From positions 124,001 through 188,000 of the forward strand of contig JAQBQB010000025.1 in the NCBI GenBank assembly GCA_028287235.1: a DNA stretch of 64,000 nt, read 5' to 3'. This document shows, piece after piece, positions 50,719 to 59,437 of the stretch (its first letter is position 1; each line of letters begins with the position of its first letter). The position numbers and the translations under genes were made by a program. Below the pieces are notes generated by a model. That model made no database searches. It worked only from the letters and a program-made list of their open reading frames with translations, and was not told the origin of the DNA. The stretch is from Gemmatimonadota bacterium (GTDB taxonomy: Bacteria > Gemmatimonadota > Gemmatimonadetes > Gemmatimonadales > Gemmatimonadaceae).

Positions 50719-51174
50719 TCAGTGGCCGTGACGCCGTAGCTCCACCATCAAGCATCGGTCCTGCACGACGTCGATGCCGGCGCGCGCCAATCGCTCGGCA
50801 ACGTCGTCGTCGCGAATGCCGAGCTGCATCCACACCGACTTCGGTTTTTTCGCGAGAATGTCGTCGACGTGAGCGGCGACGTCGCGGCTGCGGCGGAACA
50901 CATTCACCATGTCGACGTCGCCCGGCACGTCGGCCACCTTGCGGTAGACGCGCTCGCCAAGAATCTCGGTCACCTCGGGGTAGTACACGGGCACGGGAAC
51001 GATCTCGTAGCCCGCGTCCTTGGCGAACCGAGGCACGTAGTTCGCCGGCTGTCCCTCGTCGATCTTGATGCCGACAACGGCGATGCGCCGCGTCGCGTCG
51101 ATGACCCTGCCCACACCAGCGTCGTCGTCGATGAGATGCCGGCGCCAATCGGCGCTCGAGTCGGGTGTCGTCAT
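50719..51174 (-). CDS. CoA-binding protein (YccU family)
   Basis: 151 residues from the ATG at 51174. The CoA-binding Rossmann-like motif is RRIAVVGIKIDEGQPANYVPRFAKDAGYEIVPV, with the family-typical VWMQLGIRDDDVAERLARAGIDVVQDRCLMVE end. These proteins bind CoA or acyl-CoA; the role is unknown. It is convergent with the retropepsin-like gene and divergent from the lysine dehydrogenase-like gene (104 bp). Confidence 0.88.
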   Translation of the reverse strand: MTTPDSSADWRRHLIDDDAGVGRVIDATRRIAVVGIKIDEGQPANYVPRFAKDAGYEIVPVPVYYPEVTEILGERVYRKVADVPGDVDMVNVFRRSRDVAAHVDDILAKKPKSVWMQLGIRDDDVAERLARAGIDVVQDRCLMVELRRHGH

Positions 51175-51278
51175 GCGCTGGACCCTGTGCGAAGATCGTG
51201 CGAGCCCGCAGGTGACGAGCCCCACGGCTCCGGGTAAATTTCAAGGTTGATCAATACGTTTTCACGGAGAACGACCGC

Positions 51279-52418
51279 ATGAAGATGCTCGTCTTGGGGG
51301 CTGGCCTGCAGGGTTGTGCGTGCGCGTACGACCTGCTACAGGATTCAGAGGTCACTGAAGTTCGTCTCGCCGACATTCACGTTGGCCACCTTCCGGACTT
51401 TCTCGCGCCGTACTCCGGACCACGCTTGCTCCCGACTCCGCTCGACGTGCGCGACCACGCCGCCGTTCTCGGCGCCATGCGCGACTCCGACTCCGTCATG
51501 AGTGCTATTCCGTATTACTTCAATGAAGCCATGGCGCGACTCGCGGTCGAGGCCGGCGTGCACTTCTGTGACCTGGGCGGCAACACCGAGATCGTTTTCA
51601 AGCAGAAGAAGCTCGATCCGGAAGCAAAAAGGAAGAACATCAGCGTCGTGCCCGACTGCGGGCTCGCGCCCGGCATGGTGAACATCCTCGCCGAGTACGG
51701 AATTCAGCAGCTCGACAGCGTGGATTCGGTCAAGATCTTCGTCGGCGGCCTTCCCCAACATCCGGAGCCGCCGCTGAACTACATGCTCGTGTATTCGCTC
51801 GAAGGCGCGCTGGACTACTACACCACGCTCTCGTGGGTCCTTCGCAATGGAAAACGCACGCAGGTGAAAGCGCTCTCCGAGCGCGAGCCGGTACGGTTCG
51901 AGTCGCCGCTCGGCACACTCGAGGCGTTCCACACGGCGGGCGGGCTCTCGACGATGGCGTTCCGGTACGAGGGCAAGATCCCGACGATGGAATACAAGAC
52001 GCTCCGCTATCCCGGCCACGCCGAGTTGATGGAGAACGTGCGCTCCATGGGGCTGCTCGATCTCGAGCCGGTCGACGTAAAAGGTACGAAGGTCGTTCCG
52101 CGCGACGCGTTCATCGCCTCCGTGCAGCCAAAGCTCACGAAGCCGAAGGGGCGCGACCTCGTGGCGCTTCGCGTGATCGTGACGGGCACGAAGGACGGCA
52201 AGCCGGCGTCGAAGACGTTCGATCTGGTGGATCGCTACGACGAGAAGCACGACGTGAGCGCCATGATGCGCACCACGGGCTACTCGCTGTCGATCACTGG
52301 CCTGATGCAGGTTCGCCGCGTCGTGCCGCCCGGCGTGCACACGCCCGACGAATGCATTCCGCCGGCGCTGTACATCGCCGAGTTGAGGAAGCGGGGGATC
52401 GAGATTAGAGAATCGTGA
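51279..52418 (+). CDS. Saccharopine dehydrogenase-like / lysine 6-dehydrogenase family oxidoreductase
   Basis: 379 residues. The NAD(P) Rossmann loop is VLGAGLQGCACA (about 5-16), followed by VMSAIPYYFNEAMARLAVEAGVHFCDLGG and the catalytic-domain block VPDCGLAPGMVNILAEY, both typical of the saccharopine dehydrogenase family. The length and the VPDCGLAPGM element fit the L-lysine 6-dehydrogenase group, which oxidises lysine to 2-aminoadipate semialdehyde. Other members act on carboxynorspermidine or saccharopine. The lysine link to kamA elsewhere in the window is noted but not proof. Confidence 0.8.
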   Translation: MKMLVLGAGLQGCACAYDLLQDSEVTEVRLADIHVGHLPDFLAPYSGPRLLPTPLDVRDHAAVLGAMRDSDSVMSAIPYYFNEAMARLAVEAGVHFCDLGGNTEIVFKQKKLDPEAKRKNISVVPDCGLAPGMVNILAEYGIQQLDSVDSVKIFVGGLPQHPEPPLNYMLVYSLEGALDYYTTLSWVLRNGKRTQVKALSEREPVRFESPLGTLEAFHTAGGLSTMAFRYEGKIPTMEYKTLRYPGHAELMENVRSMGLLDLEPVDVKGTKVVPRDAFIASVQPKLTKPKGRDLVALRVIVTGTKDGKPASKTFDLVDRYDEKHDVSAMMRTTGYSLSITGLMQVRRVVPPGVHTPDECIPPALYIAELRKRGIEIRES

Positions 52419-52428
52419 TGGGGAAAGA

Positions 52429-52465
52429 GGGAAGCCGGACGGCAGGTCTGCCCTTCCCGCTTCCC
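52429..52465. terminator. Nested hairpin between convergent genes (G-rich heptamers)
   Basis: Outer stem GGGAAGC/GCTTCCC and inner stem GGCA/TGCC. The right arm read on the other strand gives GGGAAGC, GGGAAGG as heptamers, and the left side has GGGAAAG and GGGAAGC. It lies exactly between two convergent genes and likely ends both, although the T-run is short. Confidence 0.4.
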
Positions 52466-54030
52466 TATTGTCGAACGAACTCCGCCATCGTCGCGCCGAT
52501 CTGATCCATCGCCGTCTTCGCATTCCAGCGGTCGGCGCCGTTGTAGATCAGTGAGAACGCGAGGACCTCGCCGTTCTTCGCAGTGACGTAGCCGCCGAGC
52601 GCCGCGACGGTGTTCGTCGTGCCGGTCTTCGCGTGCAGATTGCCGCGCGCCGGCGTGCCCTTCGAGCGGCGCTTGAGCGTGCCCGACTCGCCGTCGACGG
52701 GAAGCGCGGCGTGGAACACGGGGCCCCAGTCGGCGTTGTGCACGTAGCCGAGCAGCTGCACCATCGAGCGCGCGGTGACGTGGTCGAGCAGCGAAAGGCC
52801 GCTGCCGTCGGCGACGTCGACGACCGTGGGCGCAGTGCCGACTTTCTTCGACAGGAAGTCGCGCAGGTTCGCCAAGCCGCTCTCGGCCGAGCCCACCGGA
52901 TTGTTCGCGGCGCCATGCGCCGCGGCGCGGAAGAGCAGCTCGGCCACGATGTTGATGCTCTCGCGGTCCATCTCGCCGATGATCTGCGCGAGCGGCGGCG
53001 ACGCGAGCGCGGCGACTTGTGTCGCGGTCGCCGGCGTGGGTCCGAGCCGCGTCTGGCCATCCACCGTTACGCCCGCTTTCTCGAGCGATGCGCGCAGTGC
53101 GCCGGTGGTGAACAACGCGGGGTTGTCGGCGACGAGCGAGTACTTCAACGGTCCCGAGCGCGCGCCGATCGATCCGCGAACGGCGATCGCGCCATCGGAG
53201 CGGCGCGACGCGCTGATACGGCCGCCCGATCCGCTGGTGAGGCTGACCGATGCGTCGATTGGAATCGTCGTCGTCGCCGGCTCGAGGGTGACGACGGCCT
53301 TGTTGCCCTCCGGCTTCACGACGACCCAGACGAGATTCTCGTTGAGCGACAGCGCCGATACGCGTGCCGCGTAGGCGGCGCCGAGGTAGCTCGTCTTCCA
53401 TCCGTCGGGAACGAGCTTTTCGTCGAATGCGCTCGCGTCGCCGACGATGTCGCCGCGCACGTGTTTGATGCCGGCCGCAGCGATCTCTTTCGCCAGCACA
53501 TCCATGGGCGGCTCATCGTGCCAGAAGCGCGCGCTCATCGACGGATCGCCGACGCCGCGCAGATAGAGGTTGCCGGCGAGCGTTCCGTCGGTGCCGACGG
53601 CGCCGTCGCGAAGTACCGGCGTGCGGAAGGTGTAGTCCGGGCCGAAGCGATCGAGCGCGACGGCGGAGGTGTACATCTTCATGGTCGACGCCGGCTGAAC
53701 CATGGCGTCGGGATTCTGCGCGAAGAGCGTGTCGCCGCGCGTGAGGGAGACGATGATCGCGCCCCACTCTCCGCCTTTCGTGTGGCTCGCGAGCGCAGCA
53801 CCCACGGCATCCGAGAGCGCGTCGGCACCGCGCGGACTGCTCCACGCCGGCTTCGATGCGGCAGCGGATGCCCTCTTGGACGACGGCTTGGCAGTGGCCT
53901 TGGACGAAGCCCGTTTGACCGGTCGCCGCGGATCGGCGGCCTCAGCAGTGGAACTGAAAGATGCGCTTATAGATACGACTAGAGCGAGGCCGGCAACAAC
54001 GCCGGCCAGGCGAGGGATTCTGTACGTCAT
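52465..54030 (-). CDS. dacB: D-alanyl-D-alanine carboxypeptidase/endopeptidase (PBP4 type, S13)
   Basis: 521 residues from the ATG at 54030. A signal peptide (about 1-31) is followed by a Lys/Ser/Ala linker. The three penicillin-binding motifs are present: SxxK in PASTMK (about Ser115), SxN in ESINIV, and KTG in HAKTGTTN (about Lys468). The insertion between SxxK and SxN is the hallmark of S13 enzymes. It trims or cuts cross-linked peptidoglycan in the periplasm. A longer start at 54132 has no signal and overlaps the next gene. Confidence 0.93.
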   Translation of the reverse strand: MTYRIPRLAGVVAGLALVVSISASFSSTAEAADPRRPVKRASSKATAKPSSKRASAAASKPAWSSPRGADALSDAVGAALASHTKGGEWGAIIVSLTRGDTLFAQNPDAMVQPASTMKMYTSAVALDRFGPDYTFRTPVLRDGAVGTDGTLAGNLYLRGVGDPSMSARFWHDEPPMDVLAKEIAAAGIKHVRGDIVGDASAFDEKLVPDGWKTSYLGAAYAARVSALSLNENLVWVVVKPEGNKAVVTLEPATTTIPIDASVSLTSGSGGRISASRRSDGAIAVRGSIGARSGPLKYSLVADNPALFTTGALRASLEKAGVTVDGQTRLGPTPATATQVAALASPPLAQIIGEMDRESINIVAELLFRAAAHGAANNPVGSAESGLANLRDFLSKKVGTAPTVVDVADGSGLSLLDHVTARSMVQLLGYVHNADWGPVFHAALPVDGESGTLKRRSKGTPARGNLHAKTGTTNTVAALGGYVTAKNGEVLAFSLIYNGADRWNAKTAMDQIGATMAEFVRQ

Positions 54031-54067
54031 GCGATGAAGACGGGCAACATTGGTACCTGAGAGAGCG

Positions 54068-55375
54068 CTAAACCTTGAAGAAAATTTTCTTTCGGTAGAG
54101 CACGTACAAGACGGTGAACCAGAAGAGCACAAATGTGATCGCGAAGGCGAGCGATGCGTTCACGGGATCAAGCCAGGACGCGAAGGCGCTCTGGTAGATC
54201 GCCGTCTCGAGCGGCGTCGTCTTCCCGTGATAGTTCACGGTGAATATCGAGTAGATCAAACGGGCCATCACACCCGACCCGACGAACGCCACCATTGGGT
54301 TCATGCCGTAGATGACGAACGGCTTCGTCCACGACTTGATGTGATGGACGTCGACGATCCACATGATCGTCGCGATGGCCACCGCGGCCATCCCGGCGCA
54401 GAACACGACATAGGAGCTGGTCCACAGACTCTTGTTGATCGGAAACGACCAGTTCCACATCATGCCGGCTACCATGCCGAGCGTGCCCGCGGCGAACAGG
54501 CCGTTGAGGCGCTCGGTGAGCGGGCGCTTGATGCTCAACCATTGGCCGGCAAGGTTGCCGAGCATCGCGGTGCAGATCGCGGGAATGGTGGAGAAAATCC
54601 CTTCCGGATCCCACGTCACGCTGCTCACCCACGTGTGGTTGCCGAGCCCGAAACGCGACCAGTCGAGGAGCAGGCGGTCCCACCAGGCGGACATCGTGCG
54701 CGGTGCGTCGCCGAGCACGAGCTGGCCCATGGCGCCGGAGCCCGGCACGGGCAGCAGGGTCATGGCGAACCAGTAGCCGTACAGGAGCACGGCGATGGTC
54801 GCGACCTGCTGCTTCACCGTTCGACCCTGCGTGAGGAGCGCGGCGACGAGATAGGCGAGTCCGATGCGCTGGAGCACGCCCATGATGCGCCAGTGGTACA
54901 GCCGATCGACGACGCGCTGCACGAACGTGGGATCGGCGACGCCGGCAACGTTGCCCCAGGTGAAGAAGGGAAAGCCGTTGACGAGGAAGCCGAAGAGGAA
55001 AATCAGCAGTCCGCGTTTGATGATCTGGCGGCGGATCTCCGATTCGTCGGCGCCCTGCGCCCGTCGGGCGTTGAGCGACAGATGCGTCGTGACGCCGGCG
55101 ATGAACAGGAAAAACGGGAAGATCAGATCGGTCGGCGTCCACCCATTCCACGCCGCGTGCTCGAGTGGTGGATAGATCGAGCCCCAACTGCCGGGATCGT
55201 TGACGAGCAGCATCCCGGCGATCGTGAGGCCGCGAAAGACGTCGAGCGACAGCAGCCGTTCACGCGGCGTCTTCGCGACCGGTGCCGTGATCGGTGCCGG
55301 TGCTCCAGCCGGAGCACGCTCGGCAAGCTCGTCCTGAATACTTGAGGCGGGAACGGTAGTACTCACGTGGACCAT
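54068..55375 (-). CDS. DUF5009/heparan-alpha-glucosaminide N-acetyltransferase-like membrane protein
   Basis: 435 residues with about ten membrane helices. The first cytoplasmic/membrane block [23 protein letters not shown] is the family signature, followed by [17 protein letters not shown]. The group is related to human HGSNAT and to NagX-like bacterial proteins that move acyl groups onto amino sugars across a membrane. The reaction here is not proven. The Thr/Ala/Pro-rich N-terminus (about 1-35) is probably cytoplasmic. The gene is followed by dacB, suggesting a cell-wall or envelope sugar role, but this is inference. Confidence 0.85.
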   Translation of the reverse strand: MVHVSTTVPASSIQDELAERAPAGAPAPITAPVAKTPRERLLSLDVFRGLTIAGMLLVNDPGSWGSIYPPLEHAAWNGWTPTDLIFPFFLFIAGVTTHLSLNARRAQGADESEIRRQIIKRGLLIFLFGFLVNGFPFFTWGNVAGVADPTFVQRVVDRLYHWRIMGVLQRIGLAYLVAALLTQGRTVKQQVATIAVLLYGYWFAMTLLPVPGSGAMGQLVLGDAPRTMSAWWDRLLLDWSRFGLGNHTWVSSVTWDPEGIFSTIPAICTAMLGNLAGQWLSIKRPLTERLNGLFAAGTLGMVAGMMWNWSFPINKSLWTSSYVVFCAGMAAVAIATIMWIVDVHHIKSWTKPFVIYGMNPMVAFVGSGVMARLIYSIFTVNYHGKTTPLETAIYQSAFASWLDPVNASLAFAITFVLFWFTVLYVLYRKKIFFKV

Positions 55376-55462
55376 CCGGTATCAGTACGCACAAGTATAG
55401 TACCGGGGAGTGCACGGAAGGAGCCATGAGGGCTGGCTCGTCCGTCCACGCTTTTTTGTCTT

Positions 55463-56326
55463 TTAGACCGCCCGCCAATCCACCTGCGCACCCGCGCGAG
55501 ACTCGACGCCGTCGCGCTGCTGCCACTTGAAGAAGACGATCGAGATGATCGTGTAGAAAAACAATCCACCCGGAATCCACATGATCAGGCCACCGATGAG
55601 CTGGTCGCTCATGGGCGTGATGCCCCAGACGCGCGGCGCGCTCGCGTAGAGCGGGTAGAGCACCGTGTCGGCGTACGAGATGTAGACCGCCACGATCGCC
55701 ATGGGGATGCTGAGCAGAAACATGTACAGCATCTGGCCGGGAAAGCTGAGGCGCGGGAGCTCGGGGAGCGGGCTCAGGACGGGCCACCACATCAGCACCG
55801 ACGCCACGAGGAACATGAGGTGCTGCGCGATGTGCACCGGGTGATGCGCCAGCGCGTAGTTGTACATCGGGGGCAGGTGCCAGCCCGCGACGATGATGTT
55901 GAAGATCGCGAACGTGTGAGTCGGCGCGGTGAGCCACTGCGCCACGGGGCGCACGCCGCGCAGCGCGAGCGCGGGACGCAGCATGGCGCCGGGCGTGCCC
56001 ATGATCATGAGCGGCGCCACGACCAGCGCGAGCATGAGGTGCTGCACCATGTGCGCGCTGAACAGGTACGAATCGCTGAGGTCGTGCAGCGGCCCGTTCA
56101 GCGAGAGGAACATGAGCAGGAGGGCGCCGTGGAAGCACAAACGCTGCGTGGGGCGTGGGGCGAGGCCCGTGGGGCGATCACCCTGCGCCCCACGGCCCAC
56201 GACCCGCGCCCCACGTTCGTACAATCCCGCCAGCCCGATGATACCGACCACCGTGCTGGGATGAACCGTGAAGCTCGTCAGACTGATCCGCGCGCTGGTG
56301 TGCAGCAGCGCGAGTGACATCACCAT
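55463..56326 (-). CDS. ctaG: Cytochrome c oxidase assembly factor CtaG (caa3 type) with repeat-derived insertion
   Basis: 287 residues from the ATG at 56326, overlapping the coxD stop by one base (TGATG). Membrane helices and the conserved HMVQHLMLALVVAPLMIMG, PVHIAQHLMFLVASVLMWWP and ISYADTVLYPLY segments are those of the caa3_CtaG family, which helps put copper into the oxidase. An unusual hydrophilic segment (about residues 37-60, containing RGAQGDRPTG) is encoded by an inverted heptamer repeat at 56147-56215, which looks inserted in frame. The gene ends the oxidase cluster. Confidence 0.88.
   Translation of the reverse strand: MVMSLALLHTSARISLTSFTVHPSTVVGIIGLAGLYERGARVVGRGAQGDRPTGLAPRPTQRLCFHGALLLMFLSLNGPLHDLSDSYLFSAHMVQHLMLALVVAPLMIMGTPGAMLRPALALRGVRPVAQWLTAPTHTFAIFNIIVAGWHLPPMYNYALAHHPVHIAQHLMFLVASVLMWWPVLSPLPELPRLSFPGQMLYMFLLSIPMAIVAVYISYADTVLYPLYASAPRVWGITPMSDQLIGGLIMWIPGGLFFYTIISIVFFKWQQRDGVESRAGAQVDWRAV
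56147..56215. repeat. Inverted array of CGTGGGG-type heptamers inside ctaG
   Basis: The left arm (56147-56176) reads CGTGGGG, CGTGGGG, CGAGGCC, CGTGGGG, CG. The right arm (56186-56215) on the other strand reads CGTGGGG, CGCGGGT, CGTGGGC, CGTGGGG, CG. The arms pair with a 9-nt loop. The whole 69 bp keeps the ctaG frame open. Confidence 0.7.
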
Positions 56327-56670
56327 CAGCGCCCCGAGAACTTTCCGAACAGGAAGAGCAGTGCGACGAGCGTGGACATCGCGATGATCAGTGGTCCGGT
56401 GAACAGCGCCTTGAACAGCTTGTGGTCGTACTTGAGGTGCATGTAGAAGAGCACGACGATCGCGAACTTCACCGCCGACATGATCAGGAGCACCGGCACG
56501 AACAGCGGTGACTCCTTGAACGGCGTGTAGTAGATCCACACCTCCACGACGGTGATCAGCGTGAGGATGAGCGCGACCCACTTGTACTGCTTCCACGTCG
56601 GATGCTCGTGCACCTCGCCCATCGCGTGTACGTCGGTTTCCGCGTGGGTGTGCGTGAACTGGTCAGCCAT
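56326..56670 (-). CDS. Cytochrome c oxidase subunit IV-like protein
   Basis: 114 residues, His-rich N-terminus (about 1-25), then three hydrophobic segments (about 30-48, 57-76, 89-109) with the family-typical FAIVVLFYMHLKYD. This matches the small prokaryotic subunit IV (CtaF/CoxD) of aa3-type oxidases. It lies between ctaE and ctaG, with 6 bp to the former and one base overlap with the latter. Confidence 0.88.
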   Translation of the reverse strand: MADQFTHTHAETDVHAMGEVHEHPTWKQYKWVALILTLITVVEVWIYYTPFKESPLFVPVLLIMSAVKFAIVVLFYMHLKYDHKLFKALFTGPLIIAMSTLVALLFLFGKFSGR

Positions 56671-56676
56671 GATCGG

Positions 56677-57327
56677 TTACTTGATGAGGTAGACGAGCGT
56701 GAAGATCGCGATCCAGACCACGTCGACGAAGTGCCAGTACAGCGCCGCGATGTCGACGAGCAGCGCGTCCTTTGGACCCAGCCCGCGCTTGATGTCGATC
56801 GCCAGCAGCGTGATGAGCCAGAGTACACCCGCCGTCACGTGCGCGCCGTGGAAGCCGGTCAGCGTGAAGAACGAGGAGCCGAACAGGTTCGTGCGAATCG
56901 TCAGTCCTTCGTGGACGAACGAGGTGAACTCGTACGCCTGACAGCCGAGGAACGTGATGCCGAGGACCGCGGTGGAGATCAGCCAGAACTTCGACGAGCC
57001 GAGGAGGCCTTCGTAGCCGGGCTTGCCCTTGTTCTCGACCGCCGCCAGCGCGAGCACCATCGCCAGCGACGACATCAGCAGCACGAACGTCGAAAACGAC
57101 GTGACGGGAATGTTGAGGATCGGGTTGAGGTGCGTCGCGCACACCGGCGGGTTGCACGCCTCGTGCGGGAACGGCCCGACGACGCTGCGGCCCTTGTAGA
57201 TCAGATACGTCGAGATGAGCGACGCGAACAGCATGCACTCCGACCCGATGAACGCCCAGATCGCGATCTTGCGATGATCGAGCCCGGTGCTGGTCGGTGG
57301 ATGCGCGTGAGAGGCGACGGCAGTCAT
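56677..57327 (-). CDS. ctaE: Cytochrome c oxidase subunit III
   Basis: 216 residues with about five membrane helices, the conserved FIGSECMLFASLISTYL and the LTGFHGAHVTAGVLWLITLL block of subunit III. The short N-terminus (starts near MTAVASHAHPP) is usual for five-helix subunit III. It lies directly downstream of ctaD with an 84-bp gap filled by a heptamer repeat element. Confidence 0.93.
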   Translation of the reverse strand: MTAVASHAHPPTSTGLDHRKIAIWAFIGSECMLFASLISTYLIYKGRSVVGPFPHEACNPPVCATHLNPILNIPVTSFSTFVLLMSSLAMVLALAAVENKGKPGYEGLLGSSKFWLISTAVLGITFLGCQAYEFTSFVHEGLTIRTNLFGSSFFTLTGFHGAHVTAGVLWLITLLAIDIKRGLGPKDALLVDIAALYWHFVDVVWIAIFTLVYLIK

Positions 57328-57331
57328 GATG

Positions 57332-57411
57332 CAGGGTCTAGGGTCTAAGGTCTGGGGGCTGGGGGTGGGGAGGGTTCTACTACACCCTAAACCCCATACC
57401 CTAAACCCTGT
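57332..57411. repeat. Inverted AGGGTNT heptamer array between ctaE and ctaD
   Basis: The left arm reads AGGGTCT, AGGGTCT, AAGGTCT, GGGGGCT; the right arm (57381-57410) on the other strand reads AGGGTTT, AGGGTAT, GGGGTTT, AGGGTGT. The element fills nearly the whole gap between two oxidase genes. Related arrays are at 17872-17997. Confidence 0.7.
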
Positions 57412-59409
57412 CTAATGATGATGTGGCTCGAGCGGAGCCGTCAGCCAGGCGTACAGGAAGCCGGTCATGAGCGTCGCGAAGGTGACGACGCCGGCCATCG
57501 CGAGCGGAAGCTTGTCTTTGTGGATCAACAGCAGGCTCGCGAACATCAACGTCATGAACAGCGCCACCCAGAGCGGCTTGATCGTCGGATACGGCATCGG
57601 AATCCCGAGCTCCTCCGCCGTCTTGAGCGACACCTTGCTCGACGCCTGCGTCGCGTTCGGATTGAGACCGCCTTCCGGCGTGCCAGCGGCCATGTGGTCG
57701 TGGAACGCGCCAACGTGCTTGCCGCCGAGCGACACGTCGTTCCGCTCGTCGCCGTGGCGGCTGTGCGGTACGGACGCGGTGAGCTCGGGATGCTTGATGT
57801 CCCACAGCGGATACCGCGACGTCACCGTCGGGATCGTCTCGAAGTTGTAGTCCGGCGGCGGCGACGGGATCGACCACTCGAGGCTCGGCGCCTCCCAGGG
57901 ATCGTTGCCGGCGATCTCGCCGTGGGTGCGGCTGCGGAAGATGTTGTACGCGAAGATGATTCCCGCGAGCGCCTGCAGATACGCGCCCGTGGAGCTCATC
58001 AAGTTGAAGATCTCCCAGCCCTGGCCGGCGTCGTACGTGTAGACGCGGCGCGGCATGCCGTAGAGACCCGACCAGTGCATCGGCATGAACGTCAGGTTGA
58101 CGCCGATGAACGTGAGCCAGAAGTGCCAGTTGCCGATTTTTTCGCTCAGCAGGCGCCCGGTGATCTTGGGGAAGTAGTAGTAGATGCCGCCCCAGAGTCC
58201 CATCAGCGAGCCGGCGACGAGCACGTAGTGGAAGTGCGCCACGATGAAGTACGTGTCCGTCTGCTGCAAGTCGGCCGGCGGCGACGCGTGCATCACGCCC
58301 GAGATACCGCCGATCGTGAACAGCGCCACCAGCGAGATCGCGAACTTCATCGCGACCGTGAAGCGCAGGTTGCCGCCCCACATCGTGAAGATCCAGTTGA
58401 AGATCTTCACGCCCGTGGGGATGGCGATGAGCATCGTCGTCATGCTGAACACGGAGTCGGCGATCGGACCCATGCCCACGGCGAACATGTGATGCGCCCA
58501 CACGCCGAAGCCGAGGAAGGCGATGAGGATTCCCGAGTAGACCATGACCGGGTATCCGAAGATCGGCTTGCGGGAAAACGTCGGGAGAATCTCGGAGACG
58601 AGGCCGAACGCCGGCAGGATCAGGATGTAGACCTCCGGGTGTCCGAAGATCCAGAACAGGTGCTGCCAGAGGAGCGGGTCGGCGCCCTGCGTGATGGTGT
58701 AGAAGTTCGTGCCGAAAAAGCGGTCGAACTGCAGGAACACCAGCGCGATCGTGATCACCGGGAAGGCCAGCACGAGCAGGAACTGCACGACGAACGCCAT
58801 CCAGGTGAACATCGGCATGCGCATCAGGTTCATGCCCGGCGCGCGCATGTTGATGATCGTCGTGATGAAGTTGAACGCCGCGGCGAGCGACGACACGCCG
58901 AGGATCTGCAGGCCGAGCATCCAGAAGTCGATGTTCAGGCCGGGCGAGTAGGGCAGCGTCGTGAGCGGCGCGTAGCCGAACCAGCCGCCGTTCGGCGCCA
59001 TGCCGACGAGCCACGAGGCGTTCATGAACAACGAGCCGAACAGATACACCCAGTAGCTGAAGGCGTTGAGCCGCGGGAACGCCACGTCTCGTGCGCCGAT
59101 CTGCAGCGGGATCAGGAAGTTGAAGAAGGCCGCGGACAGCGGCATGACGACGAGGAAGATCATCGTCGTGCCGTGCATCGTGAACAGCTGGTTGAACACC
59201 TCGGCCGAGACTACGCGGCCGTTCGGTCCCTGCAGCTGCATGCGCATGATGACGGCTTCGGTGCCGCCGACCGCGAACCAGGCCAGCGCGGTATAGAGGT
59301 AGAGCGTGCCGATCCGCTTATGGTCGACAGTGGTGAGCCAGCTCCAGATGCCGCTGGGCGAGCCGGAGCTCGTACGGGCATATGATGGGCTGACGGCGGC
59401 GGTTGCCAT
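57412..59409 (-). CDS. ctaD: Cytochrome c oxidase subunit I
   Basis: 665 residues with 12 or more membrane helices. Haem and copper ligands are visible: His in FTMHGTTMIF (low-spin haem), GHPEVYI (CuB His and the cross-linked Tyr), WAHHMF (CuB His pair), and AHFHYVLV (haem His residues). The C-terminus has an extra His-rich hydrophilic segment (HGDERNDVSLGGKHVGAFHDH) and two further helices, as in caa3-type subunits I with fused extra helices. It reduces O2 to water and pumps protons. Confidence 0.96.
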   Translation of the reverse strand: MATAAVSPSYARTSSGSPSGIWSWLTTVDHKRIGTLYLYTALAWFAVGGTEAVIMRMQLQGPNGRVVSAEVFNQLFTMHGTTMIFLVVMPLSAAFFNFLIPLQIGARDVAFPRLNAFSYWVYLFGSLFMNASWLVGMAPNGGWFGYAPLTTLPYSPGLNIDFWMLGLQILGVSSLAAAFNFITTIINMRAPGMNLMRMPMFTWMAFVVQFLLVLAFPVITIALVFLQFDRFFGTNFYTITQGADPLLWQHLFWIFGHPEVYILILPAFGLVSEILPTFSRKPIFGYPVMVYSGILIAFLGFGVWAHHMFAVGMGPIADSVFSMTTMLIAIPTGVKIFNWIFTMWGGNLRFTVAMKFAISLVALFTIGGISGVMHASPPADLQQTDTYFIVAHFHYVLVAGSLMGLWGGIYYYFPKITGRLLSEKIGNWHFWLTFIGVNLTFMPMHWSGLYGMPRRVYTYDAGQGWEIFNLMSSTGAYLQALAGIIFAYNIFRSRTHGEIAGNDPWEAPSLEWSIPSPPPDYNFETIPTVTSRYPLWDIKHPELTASVPHSRHGDERNDVSLGGKHVGAFHDHMAAGTPEGGLNPNATQASSKVSLKTAEELGIPMPYPTIKPLWVALFMTLMFASLLLIHKDKLPLAMAGVVTFATLMTGFLYAWLTAPLEPHHH

Positions 59410-59437
59410 TCGTCTGTGTCTCCGATTCAGCGGTTCG

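Noticed and set aside
57415-59385. 656-codon plus-strand frame antisense to ctaD
   Set aside because: Composition is dominated by Arg, Glu, His and Asp as an antisense shadow; ctaD shows all haem and copper ligands.
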